A stretch of 64,000 nucleotides of DNA, from assembly GCA_030549175.1 (NCBI GenBank), contig JAUKUA010000003.1:5022001-5086000 (forward strand). Reading direction: 5' to 3'. A model generated the notes under the pieces. The model was given only the letters and a program-made list of their open reading frames with translations. It was not told where the DNA came from and did no database searches. Origin of the DNA: Lasiosphaeris hirsuta. Taxonomy: Eukaryota > Ascomycota > Sordariomycetes > Sordariales > Lasiosphaeriaceae. Shown piece after piece: positions 31,737 through 44,600 of this stretch. Positions within the stretch are counted from its first letter, which is position 1. Each line of letters opens with the position of its first letter. The translations under genes were made by a program, and so were the position numbers.

Positions 31737-34700
31737 AGCGGCGAGCTGAGACTTGATCTCCTGAAGTTCTTGCGCGTGTTTGATAGCTACTAAGGGCTAG
31801 GGGTAGGATCGCATTGCAGTTATCCCGTGCTCCCTGAAGTTTATTTTTTAGTTGACGAGTCCCGCCGTCATGTTGACCCTGTAGTTTTGGCTCAGTATCA
31901 AATCCAAAGGCATCGCCTCTCATTAGGTTGACAATGATTTTGTGTTGCAACTGTGTTGTGGATGCTGGCTCGCCAAGACTCTGGATGTATCGGTCTATAT
32001 GGACGTCATGTTGTAGCATGACTGCCAATGAAGTGTGAGCCTCGGTGACCGCCTGCCTTGATCCCCAATGTAGACATGGGAATGAGGCTCAGCTCGGTCG
32101 CTCGTGAACAAGCTCCAATGGCAACTCGTTAACATGTTCACTGACGATTTTCCGCAACGTGGCAAGGCAAGATTGATGAGAGGGACCTTGCAGGGATTCT
32201 ACTGGCTGCTCATACTTGTGTTACCGAGCACGCTAGACGGCTTGCAACCAACAGGTCAGTGGTTCGCGGCGGACGTTGGAATATTATCGCTGATGCGGCG
32301 AGCTTGCCGCGAACATACATGGTTACACGAAGAGAAGGTAGCCTTGATAGGTAGCAATGAGGGAGGATATGGGACATAGTAGCTGTGTCTGGGTGGGGAG
32401 GTCTCTCTTGTTGTAAGGCGTGCCAGTGAAAAGGGGGCGATTTTGTCTTTCCACCAAGGGTTAGGGTTACACGCACGTTGAGGAGAGTTCGCTGATCAGG
32501 GGCTGAGCAGGATTAGCAGACAGCTCGGGCCGCGAGACTTATGTATCTCGCCGAGCTGCCGTAGTCTAAGGCAAGTTACCCTACCTGACGCAGGCGGCGA
32601 GCCCGGGTGCCCGGGCACATGGGATAGTTCTGGGCCTGAGCTCAGCTCGAGCCAAGTGCTCGTTGAAAGAGCTGGAGAAGGGTACGGATTCGCAAGCTGC
32701 GACTCCCCGCCTGCCAGTTGGCAGGGGTCTCATACAATCGTTAGGGCTGGAGAAGGAGAGGGGAAGAAGCACATGGGGTATTTTGTCTGAGACTTCACCC
32801 TTTTGCGGGTGTGGGGGTCGGAACGGCCTGTAGAGGGACCATTCCGTCGGTAAATTTGCCCGTTGGCATGGGCGTTCTCCAGAGTCATGGTGCTAGCACT
32901 AGTGCAAAACGGCTGACCTCCGCTAGTAGCCATTGGAGCTGTCCAACGTCGGGACCAGTTGGTAGCAGGGCAGTCAGTCAAGGTTAAGGTCAGCTGATGG
33001 TGGTGGTCACGTCGTGGTTCCGCTGTCGGGTTGTCCTTTTGCCAGTAGGCGGCTCACTAGGGCGAAGCTCCGGATCTGGCAGCTTGTTTTGAGGTCTTTT
33101 CCGCTGAACAAGGGAGACTATGGCCGATTGATTGGAAACTGCCGGAACCAACCAAGACGGCATATCGCGTCAGATGAGACCACATGAAAAAAAGAGGTCA
33201 GGCTCTGTCTGGTGTGCAGTCATCAGTACTCCGTGCCCGTATCCCGCCGCGTGCTGTGGGATGGAGAGAAAAGGGCAATCCACACGATTTCACATCAGAC
33301 CGGTGACTGCGTGGCGGCTTGCAGGAAAGAATGCCTTGACGCTAGCTACATCAGGTAGCGTCAAAAACAAAAGCAAAAGGGATTCATTGCATCTCGATGT
33401 GCCGCCGAGACTTTTAGACTTTTGGCGGTATTAGTAGGCAACCCATGCAGGAGCAGATATTGCGAGCCGAAGGCGCCGCCAGTGGGTGTGTTTTGACGTT
33501 CGATGTTGGGATGCCACACGCTTCTTAAGCTGTTCTCTGACCCCCGAGAGCCCCGCGAAAGCGGAGGGAAAAAGTACGGGAGGGCACAGGATCGACATTG
33601 CATCAACGTCGCGATCCCATTCGGTCAGGCGAAAGCGACGAAGGGGGGGGGGGGGGGGCAGATAAAACCAGAGGCATAGAAAGGCTCCCGGACGGAGCTT
33701 CGTGGTAGACGTTATCATAGCTATTCTCTGCTCCCCATATTTTCTGGACAGCATCCCCCTGGCCTCATCTGGTTGGGCGAGGTTCGTGCCACGGGGAAGC
33801 TTAATCGTCAACAGAGCTACCCTTGTTTGCGAGGGCACCGGGCAGGCTCGCAGGTCAATGGCGGCGCGGGCGTTTTGCGCTGCGCGACTCGCGATGAAAC
33901 GGAGGAGTGCAACACACGCTCTCATTCGGGATTTTTTATCCAGGCGGCAAGCCAAGGAAGCTGTGCATCAACGCTCTGCCGCTCGCTCCAGTTTTCCCGC
34001 GAGATAATGCGTGCCAGCGACAGGCCGACAGACGTGCTGGACATGCTGGCAATATGCCTAGAGATGCCGAGAGAAGACCAAACAGCTTAGCAGCTCGCAG
34101 CACTCATCAGGATATCAGGTTGTATTTGGCAGTTTGGCCACCTTGGCGACGAGTCTGACAGGGTGCATCGGCAGCGGTACTGTGGAGGACAGGGATGTCT
34201 GGGCGAGCTGCGGCGGCGGGAGTCGATTAGCATGGATGAGCAGAGCTCCCGGATGGAGCGACTGGATGATGAGCCTGTTGCTGCTGTGGCCCATGAAAGA
34301 GGTCGAAAGCGGCCCATGGTGCCATGGTGCCATGGAAGATGGGGGTGGGCAGGTGGTCCATGCCCGTGCAGGCGACCATCAACACCAACCCATCCATGAC
34401 AGCGGCCGTCAGTGGCAGTCAGTGGCAGTCAACAGCCGGCCCAGCGAGGGATAGTCACTGTTTTTCAGCGAACAGGCGGCCATGACGAGCCACTCAGACA
34501 GCCCTGTCGAAGAAAAAAAATCAACTAGAGCACGAGCTACGTCAAACGGGACCACCCTCTGCTCCCTGCTCCAGCTTCCCAATCCGAGCGAACCTGCAAC
34601 TCTTCTCCCCATTCTCCATAATCCAGATCCCGTCACCACCACACGACGGCATCCGTCTCCCGTCGAGCTGCCCACCCGATCCACCGTTAACGGCACTGCT

Positions 34701-35218
34701 TCGCCCAAGGCCTCGTCGCCCAATTCCCGCGGCCGTCGCCTGTTGCACCTATCAGGCGGGTGGTAGTTGACTTAATCCGCCGCCGCGGCTCCGCGTGTTT
34801 TTTACTGTGGCCGTTTCTGCGTCTCTACTGCGTCTCTCTACGGCTCTTGCGTTTCTGCATTGCGGCCGCTTGCTGAAGTCTGGCCCGACTTGAACTGCTT
34901 GGACCTGGCAGCGACCTAGCCCGGCACTTCCCACCCCCCATCTGCCCCAAGCCTTCTACGGTTTGCAGCACTTCTCCCTTGGCTCGTTTCTCAACTCGTT
35001 TGACTTCAACCTCGAATCTGCACCGCAGGGCGGTTCCGGCGACAGATCCTCCCTCGAGTGTCGAGCAAGAAACCCAACCGAAATCCCGAGGTCGTACTCC
35101 AAGCTCGATATCCTCCTCCGGCAACGCATGATCTCGCTGGCCCGCCGCCACCGCAGCTCACTGCACCCCTTCCCTCCACTGTCCCGGTCTGCTGCTCAGC
35201 TCAGCTCCCGTCGTCACA
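31737..35218. other. Long intergenic region
   Basis: 3.5 kb without a supportable gene. A run of 16 G lies at 33643-33658 and two TTAGGG-like units near 32458-32470. The last several hundred bases are CT-rich with short open frames, as expected for a long 5' leader of the Btz gene. Open frames here lack family features and conflict on both strands. Confidence 0.45.
33643..33658 (+). repeat. G16 homopolymer
   Basis: Sixteen consecutive G on the plus strand. It could form stacked quadruplex structures, and is also a place where assemblies often miscount bases. Confidence 0.9.
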
Positions 35219-37453
35219 ATGGCTGCCGCCGCACCCCGACGCAGAAAGATCATCGGCCACCGCCGGCGGGTCGAGGACGAGGGCGAGGACGAGGCTGGCC
35301 CCGAGGTACTGGAGCTGGATGACGACTCGCTGACCGACGGCTCCATCGCCAGTGACGAGCATGACCAGGCCGATGACAGCGATACGAGCAACGTCGACGA
35401 GATGTCGCCGACAACGCCCAATGCTCACAAATCGATGGGTAACGGAGCTGCAAAGAAGCCGGGGTTTCGACGCCAGCCCGATGCTGTGTCGAGTGAGAGA
35501 CCTGTTGCGAAGCCGGTCCAGCCCATCGCAGCAGATAACGAGACCATGCTCGCTGGCCTATCACTTGCCGACAAGGATGATGCGGCACAGGAGTTAAACT
35601 TTGATGATGTCCAGCCCCCTTCTGCTCCCAGAGACGCTGCTCCCATTATTGTGAGCTCGAGTCCCGTCCCGAGGCAGCAGGGGCGAGTACCTGTGCAGGA
35701 GTTGAAGCGTAGGGAACATGATGAGTATAGGCGGAAGAGGGATGAAGACCCGACCTTTGTGCCTAACCGGGGGGCTTTCTTCTTGCACGATCATCGACAC
35801 GCTGGACCTGCCGCAAATGGGTTTCGCCCATTCCCGCGGCCGGCTCGTGGCCGAGGAAGAGGTGCCTTTGCGGGCCCCTTCGCTCCTGTCAGGTATGTCA
35901 AGCTGGTGTCTGCCACGCCTTCCCCTTCGCGTCCGATGCTAACTGCCCGTTACAGCCAGTTGCACAACCCGGTTCCTGACCCAATGACGAATGGGCCCTG
36001 GGCCCACGACATGCACGAAGCTGTCGTCGAGCCACCCACCCACCATCGCCAGACTCGCTATCTGCCCGACAATGAAGGGCCACCAAACGGTAACGGAATT
36101 GTCCCAACCGCACCGCAGAGCAAAATGCCCATCAACAGAGCCATGTCGACGGAGCGTCCACTGGGCAATGTCACCATTCGGGTGTTCATCCCGGAGGTGG
36201 TGAACACTCCCAAGATGTTCCCCGGCATCTTGCTCAAGCAGTACACAAAGCTACCCGATCACCGGCCACCCCTCCGACGCGACAAGCCCGTCCGGATATC
36301 TCTCCCATACCTTGAGAGAATGCCACGCTATATCTATCCCGCAAACGATAGATCCTTCATATTTATCCCCCGGGCGATGCGGCCGAACCAGCAACGAGTC
36401 AGGGGCAAGGGACCTCGATCGGCCATGGGCGGCTCTGTGGGACCATTCTCACGAAGGACCAGCGTGTTTGGGAGCTACTATGGTAGTGTCTATTCTCCCA
36501 GCGTACTGAGCCGACGCTCGTCAATCGCCCCTGATCTCGGCCGGGAGTTCATCCTTTCGCCAACAGGATCGTCTATCTCGCGAGCGCCCATGGCAGTGGA
36601 TAATAGTAGACCTGTCGTCAGACTTCCTCCTCATAATCAGCCGCAGGGGGGGTCGATGCAGATACCTGCGCAGCCTGATGCTACGGATCGTGCTGCGGCC
36701 AGTGCAGAGTCGTCTATCAACGATCTCCCGCAGCCACAGACACATCCCCTTCCTCAGAAGCCTACATTCCAGGAGAACAGGACCAACCCCATTCCCATGC
36801 ATCAGCCACGCCCCCAAAAGACTGTCTCGCTGGAAAGCATAGAGTCGCCTGTTCAGCAGATGACCGCTGCCCCGCCGTATCAGCAAGCGGCCTTCCACCA
36901 CCAGGTCCCGCCGCAGGTGTCTAACACATATCCTCAAGACACACACGCCCGCCAATCCTCGTACCATTCTCAGACTATCAACACCCCAGGACCTCTTTCT
37001 CAAATCCCTGAGCGCGCCATACATGCTGCTCCCTTCCAACCCAACGCGTATCCTCAGCCCGGATTCTACAACCAGCCGTATCCAGTGATGCAACAACCAC
37101 CACAGAACTACTTCTACCCCCAACAATATAACCCCAACATGGGCCCGAATGCTAGCGCCCCGGTGTTTGTTCCCGCGGCCCAGCAAAACCAACCCCTCGG
37201 TTACAACCCGTCTGGCCAACCTGATGCACAAAGCGGACAGGCGGGATCGACACAAGGTCTAGTCGCACAGGAGATCAATGGAACATACTATTACTACGAT
37301 GCGAATCAGCTTTCCGCCATGACGGGTGTTCCTCCGTTTCCAACCGGGCAGCAGTATGCGCCGGGCATGGTCGGCATGGGTGGGATGATGACCCCTAGTC
37401 CGGATGGATTCTACTACCCGCAGTCGGCGCCAGGCATGGTTTACTACCCGTAG
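35219..37453 (+). CDS. Btz/SELOR-domain protein (CASC3/Barentsz-like)
   Basis: Likely partner of the DEAD-box protein eIF4A3 in exon-junction or mRNP complexes; that role is known for animal CASC3/Barentsz and inferred here. Exons 35219-35892 and 35956-37453 give 723 residues. The SELOR core lies at about 164-206: RREHDEYRRKRDEDPTFVPN followed by RGAFFLHDHRHAGPAANGFR. An RG-rich patch (RPARGRGRGAFAG) follows. The N-terminus is basic and then acidic; the C-terminal half is Pro/Gln/Tyr-rich and probably disordered (NQPYPVMQQPPQNYFYPQQY). The 63-nt intron (GTATGT donor, GCTAAC branch, TTACAG acceptor) is a multiple of three and has no stop in frame. Retention would add 21 residues within the RG/Pro region. 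The leader upstream is CT-rich. Confidence 0.85.
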   Translation: MAAAAPRRRKIIGHRRRVEDEGEDEAGPEVLELDDDSLTDGSIASDEHDQADDSDTSNVDEMSPTTPNAHKSMGNGAAKKPGFRRQPDAVSSERPVAKPVQPIAADNETMLAGLSLADKDDAAQELNFDDVQPPSAPRDAAPIIVSSSPVPRQQGRVPVQELKRREHDEYRRKRDEDPTFVPNRGAFFLHDHRHAGPAANGFRPFPRPARGRGRGAFAGPFAPVRYVKLVSATPSPSRPMLTARYSQLHNPVPDPMTNGPWAHDMHEAVVEPPTHHRQTRYLPDNEGPPNGNGIVPTAPQSKMPINRAMSTERPLGNVTIRVFIPEVVNTPKMFPGILLKQYTKLPDHRPPLRRDKPVRISLPYLERMPRYIYPANDRSFIFIPRAMRPNQQRVRGKGPRSAMGGSVGPFSRRTSVFGSYYGSVYSPSVLSRRSSIAPDLGREFILSPTGSSISRAPMAVDNSRPVVRLPPHNQPQGGSMQIPAQPDATDRAAASAESSINDLPQPQTHPLPQKPTFQENRTNPIPMHQPRPQKTVSLESIESPVQQMTAAPPYQQAAFHHQVPPQVSNTYPQDTHARQSSYHSQTINTPGPLSQIPERAIHAAPFQPNAYPQPGFYNQPYPVMQQPPQNYFYPQQYNPNMGPNASAPVFVPAAQQNQPLGYNPSGQPDAQSGQAGSTQGLVAQEINGTYYYYDANQLSAMTGVPPFPTGQQYAPGMVGMGGMMTPSPDGFYYPQSAPGMVYYP

Positions 37454-39928
37454 CAAGGGGGTGAAGCTGGCTCGAAGCGGGGGAATAAAGTTGACCAGAG
37501 CCCCGTGCCGCAGGGGCATCCCCGGAGCCCTCAGTATCAACAAATTTGGGTACCCAAGGGACAAAAGTATGCAGCGCAGCCACCATCACCACTACTCCTA
37601 CAACTACCGCCCGGACTAGTGCCATCACAACATCCCCAAGTTCCGCCAGCATCATGAACTAGTCCAATACCACCACCCGAAATCCACAAGGAGGAGAATA
37701 ATCACCTCATGCACCCCCAAGATCGGGGGGTACAGCCACGGCAGATTATTTTGCCGGACGGAGACTATCAACGTGCAAGCGGCCAGCAGAGCTATATATT
37801 CTGTTTCTAAACTATTAACCACATTACCTCTTTAATGAACTCTCGGTTTCATGAACCACGCTGTCTTACCACCCATGTCATCTGGATCGCCGAACTTGAT
37901 GGTGCTTCAGGGTTTCAGGGGCCGCTAGGAGGATAGCAGGTCTCTTGCGGGCGGTAAGTCTTTTCTTTTCTTGCAGTCGGTCGGCTTGTGAGGAATTCTG
38001 CTTGCAATTTCTTTGTCGTGTTGGTTGGCTTGCTTGTTTATAGGTTTCTCGTTATCTATCTGTCGGAGTTGCAGCACTCTGCCAACGTGGTTCCGGGTCT
38101 GGTTGTAGCTGTAGGATGGTTTATCTTGCTGTTGTCTTGCTGTTGTACTATAACGGCAAACATAATCTCTTGTCGCACGAAGGAAAAAAGAGGCGGAGAT
38201 GAATTTGGGAGAACTGGAAAACACACACAAAACAAAAAGGGTCTCTCTATCTCTCTCTTGGAGGAGACGCGTTGGAGGCTTGAGCGGGGCGGACGGAGGG
38301 ACCGAGGCAGGGTGCGTGGGCGGATTTACTGGGCAGAGCGAAGGGAATTATTATTGGTTTTGGTTTTTGCCATCTGCGGCTTACTGGTGCTGGAGGGGAT
38401 AGATTAGGGTGGTGAGGGGATGCTGTGTGTGTTTGTGTGATACGCAGAGACGATCGTTTTTATACCAGAGAAGCCACAGATGGGCGGAAAGGGTGAAAGA
38501 AAGGATTTTGGCATTTTCTCCGTCCTCCGCGTCATTGCCATCTGTCTCCCGAGTTTTGAGTTTGCGTTCATCCTGCCTTCTCCCCGCTTGAGCGCGGTTT
38601 GTTTCTGGCTTTACTGACATACTTTACATGTGTTACCCTACACGCTCGTGGAATGGTTTCTACTTTGTCATTTGGAGCTTCATTCCGCCACTTTGCGCAC
38701 GATGCCGTTGCTTTTCGGGTCATTAGTGTCGCTGCTGTTTCTCATAGTGTTGGGGCGGTCGATTGTGTTCTTTTTGCATGGCGTTGGGGAGTTTTCGGAG
38801 GTGAGGGAGAGAGGAGATACGGGGAGAGAGTGATGGAGAGAGATAGAGGGAGGGAGGAGGGAGGAGTGTGTCGTTCTGGTTTAGCATATTTGTGAATAGT
38901 GATTCGGGTAGTCCTTTGGGTTATTTAAAAGAAAGGCATTCTGGTGCGTTGCTCATCATTCGGCATGTTTGCCGGAACCCTCGCTTTGTGTGTTGTCTGG
39001 GCTGGGAATTTGGGGGGAGGTGTTGGCTTGGGGGGGTGGTCGACGGCGCCCTTCTCTCGCGCCCCTTTGGCCTAGGCAAGGCCTGACACTCATCACGGTT
39101 GTAGATTCATCTCCGATCCGGCCTTGGGGTGAGGGGTTCACGGGGCGGAGTTCTCTCACCGTCAGGGGTTGCGTCAACACGCCCGCGATAAGAAAAGGAC
39201 AACGAGGTCCTGTTGAAGCGGCCGGGGAACCGGCAGCCGATAGATTGGAAGCAATGCCGCGGAGCGGATGGCGTGATGCTCGGTTTTCTTTTTCTGGCTC
39301 CATCGCTAACGTCCTGTCGACGACCTCGACATGGATTACAAATGGTCCGCAGAGTGTTCACCTTTACACAGCCTCGTTTGAAACATGATCGCGGTGTTTC
39401 AGAGGCTACGGTTTCGCGCCAAGAAGGGAATTGGCTACGACGGTGGGAAATTCCCGTGGTTTTGCCGGCGATGACTCTTTTCGCAATAAGCCTCTTTCTA
39501 GCAGCAAATGTGTCCCCAGGCCTCTTTTGTAAGTCGCGATATGGGCGCATGGCCGCGCGCGCTGTGCAACGGCGAGCAGTAGTTGTGTTTCCGATCATCA
39601 CTAGGGGGGAAATACGAAGTTGACACGTTGTGGATGGTTTTTTTTTGGGGGGTTTTTTTTTGGTGCTTTCATTCTAAATTTTGGCCAGATCCTCTCCCAA
39701 CCTGAGCAGGACTTCCTGAACGGGCTTGACTCGGCGTAGTATAAGACAGGCGTGGTGACACCTACGAGCTTATCTAGAAAGCCATTTGACGACGCAAGAA
39801 GCGACGAGGCTAGGCGACATCTGCATTCCAATCGCTCTTTTTTCCTCCATCAATTGCAGCAGTCAATTGATATCATTGATACTCCCGACTCTAAACCGCA
39901 AACCTGCCAACTGTACGGTATATCACCA
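37454..39928. other. Intergenic region
   Basis: 2.5 kb between the Btz gene and the CofD-like gene. It has long T- and G-rich stretches on the plus strand, including T9-G6-T9 around 39638-39661. I see no gene. Confidence 0.45.
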
Positions 39929-41616
39929 ATGGATAAACTCGAGGGCAACGGCAAGAAGCCGGGCATCACGGTGTTTTCGGGAGGTATGTCTGCGCGAATT
40001 TCCTAGGGGGCTGCACAGATAGACACATATCGCTGTCCCCCTTTTCCTGAAAATGGCAACAGCAACAGGGGTAAGGCACTACTAACGAGTCCTTTGATGT
40101 GATCTGGCAGGCACTGCGGCCAACAGCCTCGTCGATGTCTTTAACAAGATCGTTGAGAAAAAGGGACGCCAGCTTAGCTATGTAATCCCGATCAGTGACA
40201 ACGGTGGCAGTTCATCGGAGCTGATTAGATTTGTTGGTGGTCCAAGTGAGTTTCACCATGGCTTCTCACCGCAACACCTGGTACAGAACTGACCTCGGAC
40301 CCCATCATAGGCGTCGGTGACATTCGCAGTGAGTGAGTCCTTGCAAGATGTGTTCAAGTCGGAGAAAGGCCAAAATCGTGCCCTGTACTAAATGCCTCAA
40401 TAGGTCGCCTGGTACGGCTCATTCCTAACCATGACCGAGATAACGACGAGGAGATGATGGCCCTCAAGGCCCTATTCGAGCATCGTCTGCCCGGCGATCC
40501 TATCAGGGCCCGGGCCGAGTGGCTCGACATCGTCGAGGCACGTCATCTGCTGTGGACTTTTATCTCCAGCCCGAAGCGGGAGCTGATCCGTTCCATCTTG
40601 AACACGCTCAACCTCGAGATTGTCAAGCGGGCCCGGCCAACATCCGTCTTCAACTTTGCCGAGGCCAGCATCGGTAACATGTTCTTGACTGGGTGAGTTC
40701 CGGCATCGTCATCACGCTACAAACAACCCTTGGACTAACAAACCTTTGAAAAAGCGCCCGCATCTTCTCGGGCTCCTTTGAATCCGCCATCTACCTCCTC
40801 TCCATGATTTGCTCTATCCCCTCGTCCGTCGCCGTCCTGCCCGCCATCAACTCCAACTTCACGCATCACATCTCGGCTGGGCTCGCTGACGGCACCTCCA
40901 TCGCCGGCCAGGTCAACATCAGCCATCCCTCAGCCCCGACCGCACTGCCTGATGACGGCGTCGTCGCGCCAGCACTGACAGCGGCTGACCACGACCGCAT
41001 TGAAGACGCCAACCTGCCCGGCTCCCTGCCAGTGCTCCGCCGGCAGCATATCGCCTTCAGCAAGGACGACGAGGAGGACCTGCCCGCGCGCATCGAGCGC
41101 GTGTGGTATATCAACCCCTACGGCCACGAGATCTGGCCGGTGGCCAACCCCAAGGTACTCGCGGCCCTGGCGCGCTCGACAACCGTTGTCTACAGCATCG
41201 GCAGCCTGTACACAAGCATTGTGCCCTCGCTCGTGCTGCGCGGCGTCGGCGCCGCCATCGCCGCGCCCCGCGTCCGCCACAAGGTGCTGGTGCTCAACAG
41301 CCGGCTCGACCGCGAGACGGGGCCGGCACGGGAGCCCATGACGGCAAGCGACTTCGTCGCCGCTATTGCGCGCGCTGGGGCTGAGAGTTGGACGCCTGGC
41401 GCTGTTGGGCGTGAGGACGAGTGGCGGAGATATGTGAGCCACTTGCTCTATCTGGAAGGGGAGGGGACACCGACTGTGAATGTCGGCAGCTTGGAGAGGC
41501 TGGGCATCAGGTGTGTCCGGGTCGCGGGCCGGACAGTGGGCGAGGGGAGGCGGGCCATGCTGAGGTATGATGAGGATGCGCTGGGTGAGGCATTGGAGGC
41601 CATTATTGATTCATAA
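39929..41616 (+). CDS. CofD/YvcK-like (UPF0052) protein, yeast YNL011C type
   Basis: Member of the 2-phospho-L-lactate transferase/YvcK fold family. Bacterial YvcK acts in carbon metabolism and cell-wall homeostasis; the fungal role is not established. Five exons (39929-39983, 40111-40245, 40311-40328, 40404-40692, 40755-41616) give 452 residues and every junction keeps phase. The family signatures are the N-terminal nucleotide-loop-like ITVFSGGTAANSLVDVF, VIPISDNGGSSSELIRFVGG, SVGDIRSRLVRLIPN, FNFAEASIGNMFLTGARIFS and VYSIGSLYTSIVPSLVL, where GSLYTS matches the family's phosphate-binding loop. Exon 3 is only 18 nt and encodes most of SVGDIRS. The introns are 62-127 nt. Length agrees with the yeast protein. 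No targeting signal is seen, so it is probably cytosolic. Confidence 0.9.
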
Positions 41617-44600
41617 AGGGAGGGGAGGGCGAGATCTACGGTCTTGGCGACTTGTAACCTTTTATTCTGTACGATGGATGTGTGAGTGTACTGCGTCTCA
41701 TCGGGTCGGATATTTGATATGGCTTTTTGTTTTTGCCTCCCCCAAAGGGTTTATTTTCGTTGACGGCGACAGCGCAGCAGAATGGCGTATATGTGCCTCG
41801 CCTGTTGGTGAGCCGTGGTCCCAATTATAGACCAGTTCAGCGGCAGAGTGAACCAGTGTCATATGACTATCATTGCCATGTTAAGGTTGCGATGGGTTGG
41901 ACGGAACCAGACACACGGGCAGGTGTTCCATCTCAGCTCCCTAAACGGAAAGAGAATACGTACCATCCGGACCATTCCAGTGCTGACTTGCTGATGTGAC
42001 TGGCGTGACGTCCTGACTCGGGGTGCCGTGTCTGCCGTCCCTCCCCCCCATCCCCCTCCCCCTCTCCCTCGACTAACCCCTCCCATTTGGAGCAGGAAGG
42101 TAGCATTTCTAACGGAATCGTTCGCACCACACACGCGACTGGGACGGCACGGCGGCTGACGAGCAAGGGTGCCATGGCTGGAGGTAGGGAAGTGGTGCGG
42201 GGGGCAACTGTAGGACCTGGGGAACACAGAGACACACAGCAGGGGCGCCAAACCGATGCGTCGACGGGCAGCGACAGATATTGCGAGGGGGCTGTCCACG
42301 GACTTTCACAGGGTGATATGTCTTGGGGGATGTCTTAGGTGTCTCGCCCGCGGCGGTTAGCAGCGCTGGCGCAGAGGTCCTGCCTACCGGCTGCAGAATG
42401 GTGCAGATAGATGGTGCAGGAGCAGTGCATTGCAGTTCAGCAGCAGTTCAGCAGTCGGGGCTAGCAGGTTGGAGAGAAGAGAAGACGAGAGGAGAGATGA
42501 CGACTCCTCTGGTCCCCCGTGTCCCCTCTGTCCCCATCTGGGCGACACGATGCCCATCGGGACCGGGGCCTGGGCCCCCAAGGACCTCCCCTCACTGTCC
42601 CAGCGCTGTCCCAGACGCCCATCATCCTCCGACAACCCGGGTAGGCCATTGAGACGGGTAGCATGGCAAGGTTCCGGGCCCGCACGTTTCCGACAGGACC
42701 TGCCAGTCAATTTGCCATTCGGTTTTCCGGGTGGCAAAGCCGAGCGAACGATGAGCGATTGAGCGATTGTAGCAGCAGTCCCCTCCGCCGCGCCATGTCG
42801 CTCAATGGCACAGCCCGTCATCGAGGATCTTCTCGTCTGTGGCATCACTGACGTTCGTGATGCCGGTCTGTGGGATGATGCGTGCCGCACATCTCGTGGT
42901 TTCTGAAAATTTTCAAATCGCAGCAGGGCAAGAGGTGCCGTCTATAGCCTGATGGTCCCCCGACATATGCGACGCAGCGCGCAACCCTCAGCCATCGCAG
43001 CCATGTCGGTACGTATGGACGCGGGACGCGTGGAGCGACGATTCCTGGAGAAGATGCCCAGACTCGACCAGGGTCAGGCATTACCCCACCTCAGCTGCAG
43101 CGAAGGGAGGAGGCGGGAGACGAGGGCAGCGAGGGGAATAAGGGCTTGCTTCTCCCGCTCAGTCAGCCTCCCCGTCGGCCTGTTCAGGTCGCTGCAAAAA
43201 GGCTCCGAACTCCGGCGGCGCCCATCAGACGCTATCAGACGCATCGAGAAGAGTCAAGGGCCACAACTGAGACGGGATCTAGCGTTAGTCTTGTGGATTT
43301 GCAGCACTACTTGCAGCTCTCGCAGTGCCAGGGGAGCCCCAGGAAGCCAGGTGAGCAGGGGAAACCCAGCAAAGGTGTAGAGCGTGAGGTTGACGGTATG
43401 GAATAACGACGTCGTCCACTCAAAACGACGACGTAATACTGCCGCCTGCCTTTGCATTGATCAGCAGTGCAAAAGCAATCAACGCAAGCAACCAAGAGCC
43501 ACCAAGGAGAGGGGCAACACCTGCGCGCCTGCACACGAAGCACGGGCAGGCAGGACGGGGCAAAGCGGGGGAGCGGGCAAGTGGGGAGGTCAAGACGTGC
43601 GCCTTCCGTTTGGCCAGGCGAATGAACCCGGGGCGACAGCGAGCCAGGGAATGCGCCCGCCCTGGATGAGGGGTCGACTCTGCCGTCACAACCCACACTA
43701 ACAGCTTTGTGGTATCCCGGCGATAAGCCACGCCACACCCCATTCCTGCTGGACGTGTTGGAGAAGCGCACGAGCAGGAGCATGGGCAAGCCAAAGCCAG
43801 TGCCTTGCTGACGTGCGTACCTGGGTCTCAACATGAAGCCAAACCGGGCAACATGCACACTAGCTTACATTGGTCCATGCATGCCGTATGCTGTCGTCGT
43901 CAGTTGCTGGCCTACTGGCGGGAACCGTCGGATATCAAGCCTCGGTGGCCAGTGGACTACAGCATGCAATTGAGGCAATCTTCGTTCCGAGAGAAGACAC
44001 CCGAGAGCGTAGTGTAAATACGGGATTGTAATCGGCTTGCGTTTGCTGAAAAGACATTGTCATCATTGTCCTCGTTTCTATTGCCTTCTCGCAGGCGCTG
44101 GCTGACTTATTGGTAATCGGCCTCTGTTGAACAAGGCGACGAACGTCATGCGTGTGAGGTGAGACTGGGCAGCCTACGAGCCTGCCTGCTCGTCAGTGGC
44201 CACCGAAACAAAGAGGGCGGTTGGCTCGAGAGGACGCAAACACGACGCCGCCTCGCCTGATGAGACAATTGGCTCGTTGGGGCGACGTAGGCCTGCCAGC
44301 AGATAGCTACCCGAACTCTGTTAGTGAAGAGTGACGGCGCACACAACGGAAGCCAGTCCCTGACCAGTCAGCCCAAAGCCAGCACGAGCCACCTAGCACA
44401 AGCCAGACGGCACTAGACGGCAATAAGAGGTACTGCTTACCGCCTTTTGTTAACCTTGCGGCCTGCTGCTGGCCTGCTGCTTGCCGCTTTCGCCCCCCAT
44501 TCCCCTTTGACTTCATCCATTCACTGGTGAGGCGGCCGTCTGCCTGGGACCTTTGGTTGAGCGCGTGCCTACCACGAATAAGTACTGCATACCTCGCACA

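Noticed and set aside
32458..32470. Two TTAGGG-like units
   Set aside because: Only about two copies within unique sequence; not a telomere and too short for an interstitial repeat claim.
36521..37255. 244-codon open frame on the minus strand
   Set aside because: Antisense to the Pro/Gln-rich half of the Btz-domain protein; its Arg/Leu-rich translation is a compositional shadow.
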